DNA from: UBA8914 sp034002905
GTDB taxonomy: Bacteria; Pseudomonadota; Alphaproteobacteria; UBA9219
DNA length: 64,000 bases
Assembly (NCBI GenBank): GCA_034002905.1
Contig: JAVEZQ010000009.1
Coordinates: forward strand, 12,229-76,228
Reading direction: 5' to 3'
Under the pieces are notes generated by a model that did not search any database, was not told the DNA's origin, and saw only the letters and a program-made list of their open reading frames with translations. Of the stretch, positions 34,364 through 41,825 are shown piece by piece (the stretch's first letter is position 1; every line of letters begins with the position of its first letter). The translations under genes were made by a program, and so were the position numbers.

Positions 34364-35578
34364 ATGCACACTGAGTTTATGGCCTTCATCAACGACGACG
34401 AAACTTTACGGATCGTCCGGGGTTGGGCGGAGAAACAGGGATTTCCCGCCGACTCTGTGCGCGAGGGCGGCTCAACACTTTTCTTGAATCTGTTGGAGTC
34501 CGAGCCTGCACCCAAAATCGCCCTTATCGATTTTGATGGTCAGGAGGAACCGACCAGAATTGCATCGCGCATTGTAAGCCTGAGCGGTCCAGCAAGCCGC
34601 ATTATTGCCATTGGCAGCGCGAATGATGTGACACTGTATCGCAATATGATTGGCGCCGGCCTTAATGATTATCTGGTTAAACCCCTTTCTACCGAAATTC
34701 TGACCCAAACCATGTTGGCGGCCTCCCGTGGGGAATCCGGGCCCGGCGCAATCAAGTATGCCAAGAACATCGTCTTTATTGGCGTGCGTGGCGGGGTGGG
34801 CGCCAGTTCTATTGCAGTCAATACCGCTTGGATGATAGCACATCAACTCAAGGAAAAGTGCGCCCTGCTCGATCTCGACCTACAGTTCGGTAGCAGCGCC
34901 CTTTCTCTTGATATCGAACCGGGGCATGGCTTACGCGACGTTGTGAGTTCGCCACAGCGCGTAGATGGCTTAATGATTGCTGGAGCGATGATCAATGAAC
35001 ACGACAACTTTGCTGTTTTGGGGGCAGAAGAAGCGCTGGATGAATCCATCCATGTAGACACAACGGCCATTGCGGCTCTGCTTAAGGAAATGCGCACAAA
35101 TTATCGTGCGGTTTTAATCGACTTGCCACGGCACTTGATCCCCAGTCAAAAACGCCTGCTTGCCACGGCTCATGAAATTGTCTTGGTTACCGAAATGTCA
35201 TTGATTGGCATTCGTGATGTGCTGCGCATTCGTACGGTTATCAAGGGGCTTGGTTCCTCGGCACGCATCACGCATATTGCCACAAAAATCGGAGCAAACA
35301 GACCCCCTGCTGTCGATGACACAACCTTTGCCAAAGGTGCACAAGCCAAAATTGATTTTGTGATCCCCGATGATCACAAAACAATGGTTCTGGCTAGCAA
35401 TTCGGGCAAAATGCTGGGCTCGATTGCGCCAAGCGCCCCTATTAGCAAAGCCCATCTGGATCTGGCCAAATATCTGCTGGGTCCAGAACACGGCACACAA
35501 GAAACAGCAAAAACACAAGGCGGACTTCTCAGTTCTCTCTTCACGACCAAGCCCAAACAGGAGAAGCAAGGGAAATGA
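34364..35578 (+). CDS. cpaE: Pilus assembly ATPase CpaE
   Basis: This MinD/ParA-type ATPase directs Tad machinery to its place in the cell. The 404-residue protein has an N-terminal receiver-like domain without the usual phospho-Asp pocket (IALIDFDGQEEPTR), then a deviant Walker A GVRGGVGASS near 147-156, DLDLQFG and a late IDLPRHL strand. The C-terminal 30 residues are polar. Its stop overlaps the cpaF start in ATGA. Pole positioning is known for CpaE of Caulobacter and inferred here. Confidence 0.92.
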   Translation: MHTEFMAFINDDETLRIVRGWAEKQGFPADSVREGGSTLFLNLLESEPAPKIALIDFDGQEEPTRIASRIVSLSGPASRIIAIGSANDVTLYRNMIGAGLNDYLVKPLSTEILTQTMLAASRGESGPGAIKYAKNIVFIGVRGGVGASSIAVNTAWMIAHQLKEKCALLDLDLQFGSSALSLDIEPGHGLRDVVSSPQRVDGLMIAGAMINEHDNFAVLGAEEALDESIHVDTTAIAALLKEMRTNYRAVLIDLPRHLIPSQKRLLATAHEIVLVTEMSLIGIRDVLRIRTVIKGLGSSARITHIATKIGANRPPAVDDTTFAKGAQAKIDFVIPDDHKTMVLASNSGKMLGSIAPSAPISKAHLDLAKYLLGPEHGTQETAKTQGGLLSSLFTTKPKQEKQGK

Positions 35579-37212
35579 AAGCGGGCGACAGTCATCTCGG
35601 CCCTTCTCCAACGGCCATCGACGGGACGTTATCCGTACTGGCCGACCGTATTTTTCCAGACCTTTCCAAGCTTTTTCCAGAGAACAAAGTCACAAGCTCG
35701 CCGCGTAACGATATTAATCGTGAGATCAAGGGGGTCGCTCTTGACTATCTTAAACAACAAGGCATTGGACTCAACCTTCTCGACCAGCGCGATCTGGTTA
35801 GCGCCCTGACAAATCGGATCATTGAGCTCTATGTCAAACCGGAGCCCAAGGAAAATCCTTTACCCACAGCAAAAAGTGTTGAACGCCCCGAAGAGCCCCC
35901 CGAACCACCACAGGCGATCAAAAAGGCGGAACGTCCCATCACGACAGAAAGTCGTGCAAGCGTCGATCAAGCTAAAACAAAAATTCAGCCGCTTGTGCTC
36001 GAGCGAATAGATACTTCGGCTGCGGCCCATATGGCCCGCGAGGATTTAGCCCGCGACCTTAAGGGCATTGTGAATGAACTCCTCAATGAAACGCGCATCC
36101 AGCTTAACGCCGCCGAACGGCTTGAACTCGTCGAGCAATTGCTCAACGACATGCTTGGTCTGGGCCCGCTCGAGCCCCTGCTCGCGGACGAGGAAATCTC
36201 GGAAGTCATGGTCAATGGTCCCAAACAAGTCTATTGCGAAAGCAAAGGCAAGCTCACCCTCACCGACATCAAATTCCGCGACAATGCTCATGTTTTGGCA
36301 ATCGCAACGCGTATTGTGACCGCTATAGGCCGTCGTATCGACGAAAGCAGCCCCCTTTGCGATGCACGTCTTGCCGACGGTAGCCGTGTCAATATCATCA
36401 TCCCGCCTTTGGCAATTGACGGTCCGGCGATCACCATCCGTAAATTTTCCAAGAAAAAAATTACGCTCGACACGATGGTCAAGTTCGGCAGTGTTTCACC
36501 GCAAATGGCCAGAGTTTTACGTATTGTCGGCCGATGCCGTTTGAACATCCTGATTTCCGGCGGTACGGGTTCGGGTAAAACAACGTTGCTCAACGCTCTA
36601 TCCCAAATGATTGATCATGGTGAGCGCGTTGTGACCATCGAAGACGCCGCCGAGCTTCAACTTCAACAACCGCATGTCGTGCGTCTGGAAACACGTCCCG
36701 CCAATCTTGAGGGAAACGGCGAAATCACCATGCGTGATCTTTTAAAAAACGCCCTACGTATGCGCCCCGACCGTATTATCGTTGGTGAAACGCGTGGCGG
36801 CGAAGCCATCGACATGTTACAGGCCATGAATACGGGCCATGACGGCTCCCTATCAACTGTCCACGCCAACCGCCCGCGTGAAGCGATCATGCGTCTTGAA
36901 AACATGGTTGGACTTGGCGGTGCAAACCTTTCGCCCCGCGCCATTCGGCAACAAATCGCTTCGGCCGTCGATATGATCATTCAGGTCAGCCGCATGCGCG
37001 ATGGTTCGCGACGTATCACACATATTTCCGAGATTATCGGCATGGAAGGCGATGTGGTCGCCATGCAAGACCTTTTTACCTGTGAAGTGACGGGTGAGCT
37101 GCCCGATGGCCGCCTGACCGTCGAGTTCAAGAACACTGGGCTTCGCCCCTTCTGCCTGCCAAAGGCTGCCTATTACGGCCTTGAAAAAGAATTACTGGAG
37201 GCTATGGCATGA
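35575..37212 (+). CDS. cpaF: Tad pilus secretion ATPase CpaF/TadA
   Basis: This GspE-family hexameric ATPase powers pilus assembly and retraction. The 545-residue protein has a variable N terminus of about 140 residues with a Pro/Glu-rich patch, an alpha-helical NTD (LNELLNETRIQL, LLNDMLGLGPLEPLLADEEISEVMVNG), then the motor with Walker A SGGTGSGKTTLL, Asp box region VTIEDAAELQL, Walker B PDRIIVGETRGGEAIDML and a His box DGSLSTVHANRPREAI. ATGA overlaps join it with cpaE and tadB. Confidence 0.95.
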   Translation: MKAGDSHLGPSPTAIDGTLSVLADRIFPDLSKLFPENKVTSSPRNDINREIKGVALDYLKQQGIGLNLLDQRDLVSALTNRIIELYVKPEPKENPLPTAKSVERPEEPPEPPQAIKKAERPITTESRASVDQAKTKIQPLVLERIDTSAAAHMAREDLARDLKGIVNELLNETRIQLNAAERLELVEQLLNDMLGLGPLEPLLADEEISEVMVNGPKQVYCESKGKLTLTDIKFRDNAHVLAIATRIVTAIGRRIDESSPLCDARLADGSRVNIIIPPLAIDGPAITIRKFSKKKITLDTMVKFGSVSPQMARVLRIVGRCRLNILISGGTGSGKTTLLNALSQMIDHGERVVTIEDAAELQLQQPHVVRLETRPANLEGNGEITMRDLLKNALRMRPDRIIVGETRGGEAIDMLQAMNTGHDGSLSTVHANRPREAIMRLENMVGLGGANLSPRAIRQQIASAVDMIIQVSRMRDGSRRITHISEIIGMEGDVVAMQDLFTCEVTGELPDGRLTVEFKNTGLRPFCLPKAAYYGLEKELLEAMA

Positions 37213-38195
37213 ACACGCAGATGTTGATTGTTTTGGCTCTTGGCACGATCATCTCTTTCTCCTTGTTTATCTATATTTTCTCTGGCGACGATCCCTCGAC
37301 GGCTATGAAGAAACGTCTGGGGCGCGTGAGCGGCTCTGTACCGCTCAAGGATTTGCGAACAGCCCAAAGCGCCAGCAGCCTGCGTCGACGCACCAGTGAC
37401 AGCGAAATCGCCCTTCTCGACAAGATTATCAAATCAACCCTGCCCAACCCCGACAAGTTGCGACAGCGCCTCGCACGAACCGGTAAAAACACGACCTTGG
37501 GTGAGTATGTTTCAATCAATGTGATGCTCATTCTTTTCTTCTACCTTGTTTTCGCCTTTGGAATAGGGTCGGACAAAACGATCGCGTGCTTTGCGGCCAT
37601 TTCGCTTGGGCTCTATGTGCCCCACATGGTCACCGGCAAAATGGGGGACCGTCGCGTTCGCAAATTTTTGAGCATGTTTCCAGAGGCTATCGACACGATC
37701 TGCAGGGGGTTGCGATCGGGCTTGCCCATTACAGAAACCATTGCGACAGTCGGTCATGAATTGCCTGATCCGATCGGTATTGAATTTCGCCGCATCAGCG
37801 ATGGCGTCCGCATGGGGCGTTCGCTTGAAGAATCCATGTGGGACATTGCCAAAAGGCTCGATACGCCCGAGTTTCGCTTCTTTATTATTGCCTTGGCCAT
37901 TCAGCGAGAAACGGGCGGCAATCTTGCCGAAACGCTCGGCAATCTCGGTGACCTCCTGCGCAAACGCCGTCAACTCAAACTTAAAATCCGGGCCATGTCT
38001 TCGGAAGCGCGGGCTTCAGCGATGATTATCGGTTCTTTGCCCTTTTTGATGTTTAGCCTACTCATGGCTATCAATTCAGAATACATGATGATCCTGCTCA
38101 ACGACACAACGGGCCAGTTCCTTATGGGCGGCGGCTTGACCTGGCTGGGCATGGGCGTCCTTGTTATGAAACAACTAATCAACTTCGAAATATAG
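37209..38195 (+). CDS. tadB: Tad pilus inner-membrane platform protein TadB
   Basis: TadB is one of two GspF-like platform proteins on which CpaF acts. The 328-residue protein has an N-terminal helix (LIVLALGTIISFSLFIYIF), a charged cytosolic stretch, and a T2SSF domain with FPEAIDTICRGLRSGLPITETI and FFIIALAIQRETGGNLAETL, followed by C-terminal membrane helices. The start overlaps the cpaF stop, and tadC follows six bases after its end. Confidence 0.93.
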   Translation: MNTQMLIVLALGTIISFSLFIYIFSGDDPSTAMKKRLGRVSGSVPLKDLRTAQSASSLRRRTSDSEIALLDKIIKSTLPNPDKLRQRLARTGKNTTLGEYVSINVMLILFFYLVFAFGIGSDKTIACFAAISLGLYVPHMVTGKMGDRRVRKFLSMFPEAIDTICRGLRSGLPITETIATVGHELPDPIGIEFRRISDGVRMGRSLEESMWDIAKRLDTPEFRFFIIALAIQRETGGNLAETLGNLGDLLRKRRQLKLKIRAMSSEARASAMIIGSLPFLMFSLLMAINSEYMMILLNDTTGQFLMGGGLTWLGMGVLVMKQLINFEI

Positions 38196-38201
38196 CGTAT
38201 C

Positions 38202-39164
38202 ATGGGAAGCCTCGACCAAACCGTTCACAACCCCAACTTTCTTGCCGGCCTGTGCGGGTTAGCGGCGTTTGTTGTCGTGATGATCGTGTGGACCGCTCTG
38301 ATTGAGGGGCGTCCCAATGCCGACCGGCTCAAGGCCGTGACACAACGGCGCGATGAGTTTGAAAACGAGCGGCGCAAGAAAAACTCCCGCCGCGCCAGTT
38401 TGCAAAAAGTCAGCCTGATGAAACAAGTCGTCGCATGGCTCAAACTCACACAAGGTAAAAGTTTTGAAGGACTGCGTCTCAAACTGCGCCGCGCAGGCTA
38501 TCAATCCCGCGATGCGATGTTTGTTTTTCTTTTTACAAAAGTTTCGTTTTTGGCAGGCGCAGGCGCAACGAGTTTCTTTTTTCTCGGCATAGTCGGCGTT
38601 GGCGACTTAGACCTGCCCGTTGCCCTGCTGGCAAGTCTGTTTGGCGCGTTAATCGGTTGGTACTTGCCCGATATTTCAATAAAAAATATGAGCCAAAAAC
38701 GCGAGAACATCTTAAAGAAAGCTATGCCCGACGCCCTTGACCTGATGGTTATTTGTGCCGAGGCCGGCCTTGGCCTCGATGCGGCTTTTGAACGCGTTGG
38801 CAAAGAAATGGGGCCGACCTGTCCCGAACTGGCCGAGGAAATCGGGGTCACTAGCGTCGAGCTCAACTTTATGCCCGACCGGCACAAGGCCCTGCACGGC
38901 CTTGCCGAACGCGTGCCTCTGCCTTCGGTCATTGCACTCGTCAACACGTTGATCCAGACCGAAAGATATGGGACACCGCTTGCTCAATCCCTGCGCGTTT
39001 TATCGGCTGAAATGCGCGAAGAACGCATTATGAAAGCTGAAGAAAAGGCGGCCAAACTTCCTGCCGTTTTGACGGTTCCGATGATTCTTTTTATTCTGCC
39101 GCCGCTATTTGTTGTTCTGATTGGCCCAGCCGCGATCAAGGTTGGGCAAGCTATGTCACATTAA
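38202..39164 (+). CDS. tadC: Tad pilus inner-membrane platform protein TadC
   Basis: The second GspF-like platform protein, 320 residues. An N-terminal membrane helix is followed by basic linker sequence, two further helices near 107-145, the T2SSF domain with KAMPDALDLMVICAEAGLGLDAAFERV and LPSVIALVNTLIQTERYGTPLAQ, and a last hydrophobic segment VPMILFILPPLFVVLIGPA. This ends the locus; TadD/TadG-like proteins and the Flp pilin are absent from the window. Its stop is 15 bases from the convergent gene at 39180. Confidence 0.93.
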   Translation: MGSLDQTVHNPNFLAGLCGLAAFVVVMIVWTALIEGRPNADRLKAVTQRRDEFENERRKKNSRRASLQKVSLMKQVVAWLKLTQGKSFEGLRLKLRRAGYQSRDAMFVFLFTKVSFLAGAGATSFFFLGIVGVGDLDLPVALLASLFGALIGWYLPDISIKNMSQKRENILKKAMPDALDLMVICAEAGLGLDAAFERVGKEMGPTCPELAEEIGVTSVELNFMPDRHKALHGLAERVPLPSVIALVNTLIQTERYGTPLAQSLRVLSAEMREERIMKAEEKAAKLPAVLTVPMILFILPPLFVVLIGPAAIKVGQAMSH

Positions 39165-39179
39165 AGCGTCAAAACTCTT

Positions 39180-39674
39180 TTATACGATCATTCCGATTTC
39201 TTTGAAGCGCAAGAAAGTCTCACATTGTGTCGATACGGGCCGTGCTTTGACAAGAGCGTTGATCCGCGCTTCCAAGGTTGCCATACATTTCCTGAATTTC
39301 CATTCCTGTTGGTCAGGCCGTTCGGCACTGAGCGGATCTTCAACATGCCAGTGCACGCACACAGGATTGTCAGGCCATTCGACAGCGCAGACCTGTCTGG
39401 CCTCTTCCGACAAGGTTACGATCACATCCACGGGCAAATAATGAGCCGCAGCAAGGAACCCCTGCCAACTTTTCGGATGGAGTTTTTCAGTATTGTATCC
39501 GGCGGTCTCCAGCACTGCCTTTGTCTCAAACGGCAGGCGCTCTAACGGAGCGACCCCTGCACTCCGCGCACGGTAATAGAGGTTTTCTTTTGAGTTCAAG
39601 AACACCTCCGCCATTTGGCTTCGCGCGGCGTTGCCGGTCGATACAAACAGGATAAGGAGGGGTTTGGGGCTCAT
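39180..39674 (-). CDS. Low-molecular-weight phosphatase/ArsC-like protein with Cys-to-Ser nucleophile change
   Basis: The 164-residue protein has the fold signature of the LMW tyrosine phosphatase/thioredoxin-type arsenate reductase family at its N terminus: LILFVSTGNAARSQMAEVFLN. In active members the loop reads C-T-G-N-x-x-R-S; here the nucleophile Cys is Ser12, encoded TCG. The Asp-Pro acid loop (HVEDPLS) and the ArsC-like CAVEWPDNP are retained, and Cys is present elsewhere. It is probably unable to form the phospho- or arseno-cysteine intermediate, so it may bind phosphate or a partner instead. It stands alone, convergent with tadC. Confidence 0.75.
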   Translation of the reverse strand: MSPKPLLILFVSTGNAARSQMAEVFLNSKENLYYRARSAGVAPLERLPFETKAVLETAGYNTEKLHPKSWQGFLAAAHYLPVDVIVTLSEEARQVCAVEWPDNPVCVHWHVEDPLSAERPDQQEWKFRKCMATLEARINALVKARPVSTQCETFLRFKEIGMIV

Positions 39675-39857
39675 TGACCTTTTTGCCTTGCATAAAGCGA
39701 ATCATCGCTAACAAGGTAGAGAGCCACGATTCCACGGACAACAATCCATTAAGAGTTTGCTAACCATTTGGGCAAAGTGTTGCAAATGCGACTCTCTCTT
39801 TCGTCGCTCTTTTTCAGGACGATGTCGAAATAATGCTCGATAAGATGGGTTCTTTTC

Positions 39858-40457
39858 TCAATTCGCCTTGGCGAGGACGATATATTCCTTGTCCGTCACA
39901 ATAGCATCCAAACGAGCCTCATAGGGGCCACAGGGAATCACAGGCACCTCTTGGCAAGCATACGCCAAGCCGATGGCATAGACCTTGCGGTTGTGCCGCG
40001 CCTCGTTCAGCGTGCGATCATAAAAACCGCCGCCACGGCCCAAGCGGTTTCCACGGCGATCAAAGCCCAGCATAGGGATAAACATAACATCAGGGTGTAC
40101 GACGGGCGCGGAAACCAAAGGCTCTGGAATGCCCCAAACGCCAAGGCGGACTGGATCTCCCAAATCATAGGCCCGGAAAACCAGTGGCTCCCCCTTCTGC
40201 TGAATGCACGGAAGGCAGAATTTGTGTCCCTTGCTCAACAACTCTTTCATTAAGGGCAATGGATCAATTTCCGCGCCATAGCCTGAATAGGCCGAGACAA
40301 GAAGATTTCCGGTCAGCCCCCTATCGACAAAATCGGAAGCTTCCAAAAATCGATCCTTGAGCGCCAAAGAAGCGGCAACAACATCTTGCGAAGCCTCTTC
40401 GCACCTCTTACCCAAAACATCCCTCAGGGCTTTCTTTTCTTCTTTTACGGTGCTCAT
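39858..40457 (-). CDS. 5-formyltetrahydrofolate cyclo-ligase
   Basis: The enzyme recycles 5-formyl-THF to 5,10-methenyl-THF with ATP. The 199-residue protein has a conserved basic ATP-binding N terminus (EEKKALRDVLGKR), the substrate segment EIDPLPLM, and the signature GFDRRGNRLGRGGGFYDR that binds nucleotide phosphates and magnesium. The ATG at 40457 has GGGGGAAG just upstream; the longer frame from 40472 runs five codons further. 6S RNA often lies near this gene, but none was recognised in the flanking gaps. Confidence 0.92.
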   Translation of the reverse strand: MSTVKEEKKALRDVLGKRCEEASQDVVAASLALKDRFLEASDFVDRGLTGNLLVSAYSGYGAEIDPLPLMKELLSKGHKFCLPCIQQKGEPLVFRAYDLGDPVRLGVWGIPEPLVSAPVVHPDVMFIPMLGFDRRGNRLGRGGGFYDRTLNEARHNRKVYAIGLAYACQEVPVIPCGPYEARLDAIVTDKEYIVLAKAN

Positions 40458-40472
40458 CTTCCCCCAAACCAA

Positions 40473-40907
40473 TTAGTCGGCAACACGCCACGATCCATCT
40501 GGCTGCAGACAGGCTGTGCCATAGGTTTGCCGTTGCGCCCCGCCAACCCACGCGGAAGACTGGTACTCGCGGCACATCTGTCCATAGCCGTTATAATAAG
40601 TCGGCGAAGACGGATTGACAACTATAGGTGCGCTGACAGGCATAGTGGGAACAATATAGCTCGACTCATACACAATCGGACGAACAGGATAGACATGAAC
40701 GATCCGGCGCGGACGAGGATGATAAGCGGGGCGCCAATGATGGCGGTCGCGATGATAGAAATCTCGGCTACGTCCACGATCGTAATGCCTGTCACCGTCC
40801 GTCCAGGTCACCGAGACGGCCGTACCGGCACGTGCTGGAGCAGAAAGGCCCAGTCCCAACAAAACAATAACGGCCAAGACAGCACCCTTTACAACATTCT
40901 TTCTCAT
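40473..40907 (-). CDS. Exported surface-antigen-like protein
   Basis: The 144-residue protein has a signal peptide (VVKGAVLAVIVLLGLGLSAPARA, cleavage near residue 27), then a region rich in His, Arg, Tyr and Pro (RHYDRGRSRDFYHRDRHHW) that could bind metal. It ends in a domain like the Rickettsia/Legionella surface antigen family (CREYQSSAWVGGAQRQTYG, CLQPDGSWRV). It is likely periplasmic or outer-membrane associated. It is 16 bases upstream of the cyclo-ligase start on the same strand, which may only be chance. Function is unknown. Confidence 0.7.
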   Translation of the reverse strand: MRKNVVKGAVLAVIVLLGLGLSAPARAGTAVSVTWTDGDRHYDRGRSRDFYHRDRHHWRPAYHPRPRRIVHVYPVRPIVYESSYIVPTMPVSAPIVVNPSSPTYYNGYGQMCREYQSSAWVGGAQRQTYGTACLQPDGSWRVAD

Positions 40908-40935
40908 GACCTTATTCTCCTCTGGTTAGCCTTTT

Positions 40936-40974
40936 CCGCGATAGGGAGTCTTTCAGTTGAAAGACTCCCCGCGG
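40936..40974. repeat. Long bipartite hairpin between two envelope genes
   Basis: Twelve perfect pairs, GGGAGTCTTTCA (40944-40955) with TGAAAGACTCCC (40958-40969), plus outer arms CCGCG and CGCGG separated on one side by an ATA bulge. No T run follows on either strand. It may be a processing or stability element, or a factor-assisted terminator for the minus-strand gene at 40987. Confidence 0.6.
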
Positions 40975-40986
40975 GATAATATGCAC

Positions 40987-41553
40987 TTACTCTGGTTTGT
41001 CCGCGTCTTCCGGCTCAGGCGACATATTGCCCATCATGCCTTCGTATCCACGCGGGCCATTCCCTCTCATACCTCGCTTACCCATCTTGCCGTTGTGACG
41101 AGCTGTATGGTCTGCCCAAGAAGCACGCTCTTCGGCCGTCATCTTCTCCGCAGCGCTTGCAAAAGCCTCAGAGCGCGAGACCGACATCTTGTTATGCAGG
41201 TCGCGGATTTCTGACGCCTTCGCCATGTAGGCCGCCTTGTCAAATTTCGGTGCCTTCATGATGGCCGACATCTCTTCGCGCTTCTTCTTTAAAGAATCCA
41301 GCGTTGACTGATTATCCGTGTAAACCTTTTGCATCGTCTCCTGAATCATCTTCTTTGTCGCGTCAGACAATTTGCTATTCACCATCATACCGCGCGGCCC
41401 CATACCCATCATGGGACCAGCACTTGTCGTTGCCTCTGTGGCTGGGGCTTTAACCGCTGCATCTTTATCCGCAGCCAGCACCTGTCCGGTTATACCAGAC
41501 AACAACATCACAGACAGGAGAGCCGAAGCCGCAGTGAATCTATTCTTCTTCAT
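40987..41553 (-). CDS. Periplasmic Spy/CpxP-like (heavy-metal resistance family) protein
   Basis: The 188-residue protein has a signal peptide (ASALLSVMLLSGITGQVLA, cleavage near 28), a Met/Gly-rich stretch (GPMMGMGPRGMM) and an all-helical centre with SDATKKMIQETMQKVY and MTAEERASWADHTARH, the LTxxQ-like arrangement of Spy, CpxP and the metal-sensing CnrX/ZraP group. The C-terminal region is again Met/Gly-rich and may bind copper or other metals. Such proteins act as periplasmic chaperones under envelope or metal stress. It is divergent from nrdA. Confidence 0.75.
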   Translation of the reverse strand: MKKNRFTAASALLSVMLLSGITGQVLAADKDAAVKAPATEATTSAGPMMGMGPRGMMVNSKLSDATKKMIQETMQKVYTDNQSTLDSLKKKREEMSAIMKAPKFDKAAYMAKASEIRDLHNKMSVSRSEAFASAAEKMTAEERASWADHTARHNGKMGKRGMRGNGPRGYEGMMGNMSPEPEDADKPE

Positions 41554-41753
41554 GGTCTATCCTTTCGTTTATCGAGAGCCATTGCACATAGTACACACGT
41601 GTCAGATGGCAAAATTATGCGCCGTAAGAAGAAAAAACGCCTCTAAAAAAACGCATTCCGCAATAGCTTGGACATAAAATTCCAGCCGCCTCAAAACCGA
41701 TAGCTTCGAAACAAAACAGGTGTATAGAATACTGTTGCAGTATCATTTTATTG

Positions 41754-41809
41754 ATGACAACATACTACATGTTGTGTATAGTTCTAAATCTGTACACAAG
41801 ATGTTGCTT
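41754..41809 (+). promoter_or_regulatory. nrdAB promoter with tandem NrdR boxes
   Basis: Promoter: -35 ATGACA (41754-41759), 17 bases, -10 TATAGT (41777-41782). Two boxes match the NrdR core C-W-A-N-A-T-N-T-W-G at every position: 41762-41777 (core CTACATGTTG) and 41794-41809 (core CAAGATGTTG). Their starts are 32 bases apart, the three-turn spacing typical of NrdR. One box lies between -35 and -10, the other just after the start site, so repression of nrdAB by NrdR with dATP is expected. A further palindrome ATACTG-TTG-CAGTAT is at 41729-41743. Confidence 0.8.
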
Positions 41810-41825
41810 TCTAAAGGTCACTCCC

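Noticed and set aside
39749..39764. CtrA-like sequence TTAA-N7-CTAAC
   Set aside because: One fixed base is wrong and the neighbouring gene is not a typical CtrA target.
39675..39857. 6S RNA next to the 5-formyl-THF cyclo-ligase gene
   Set aside because: The gap does not show the long paired arms with a central bubble expected of 6S RNA.
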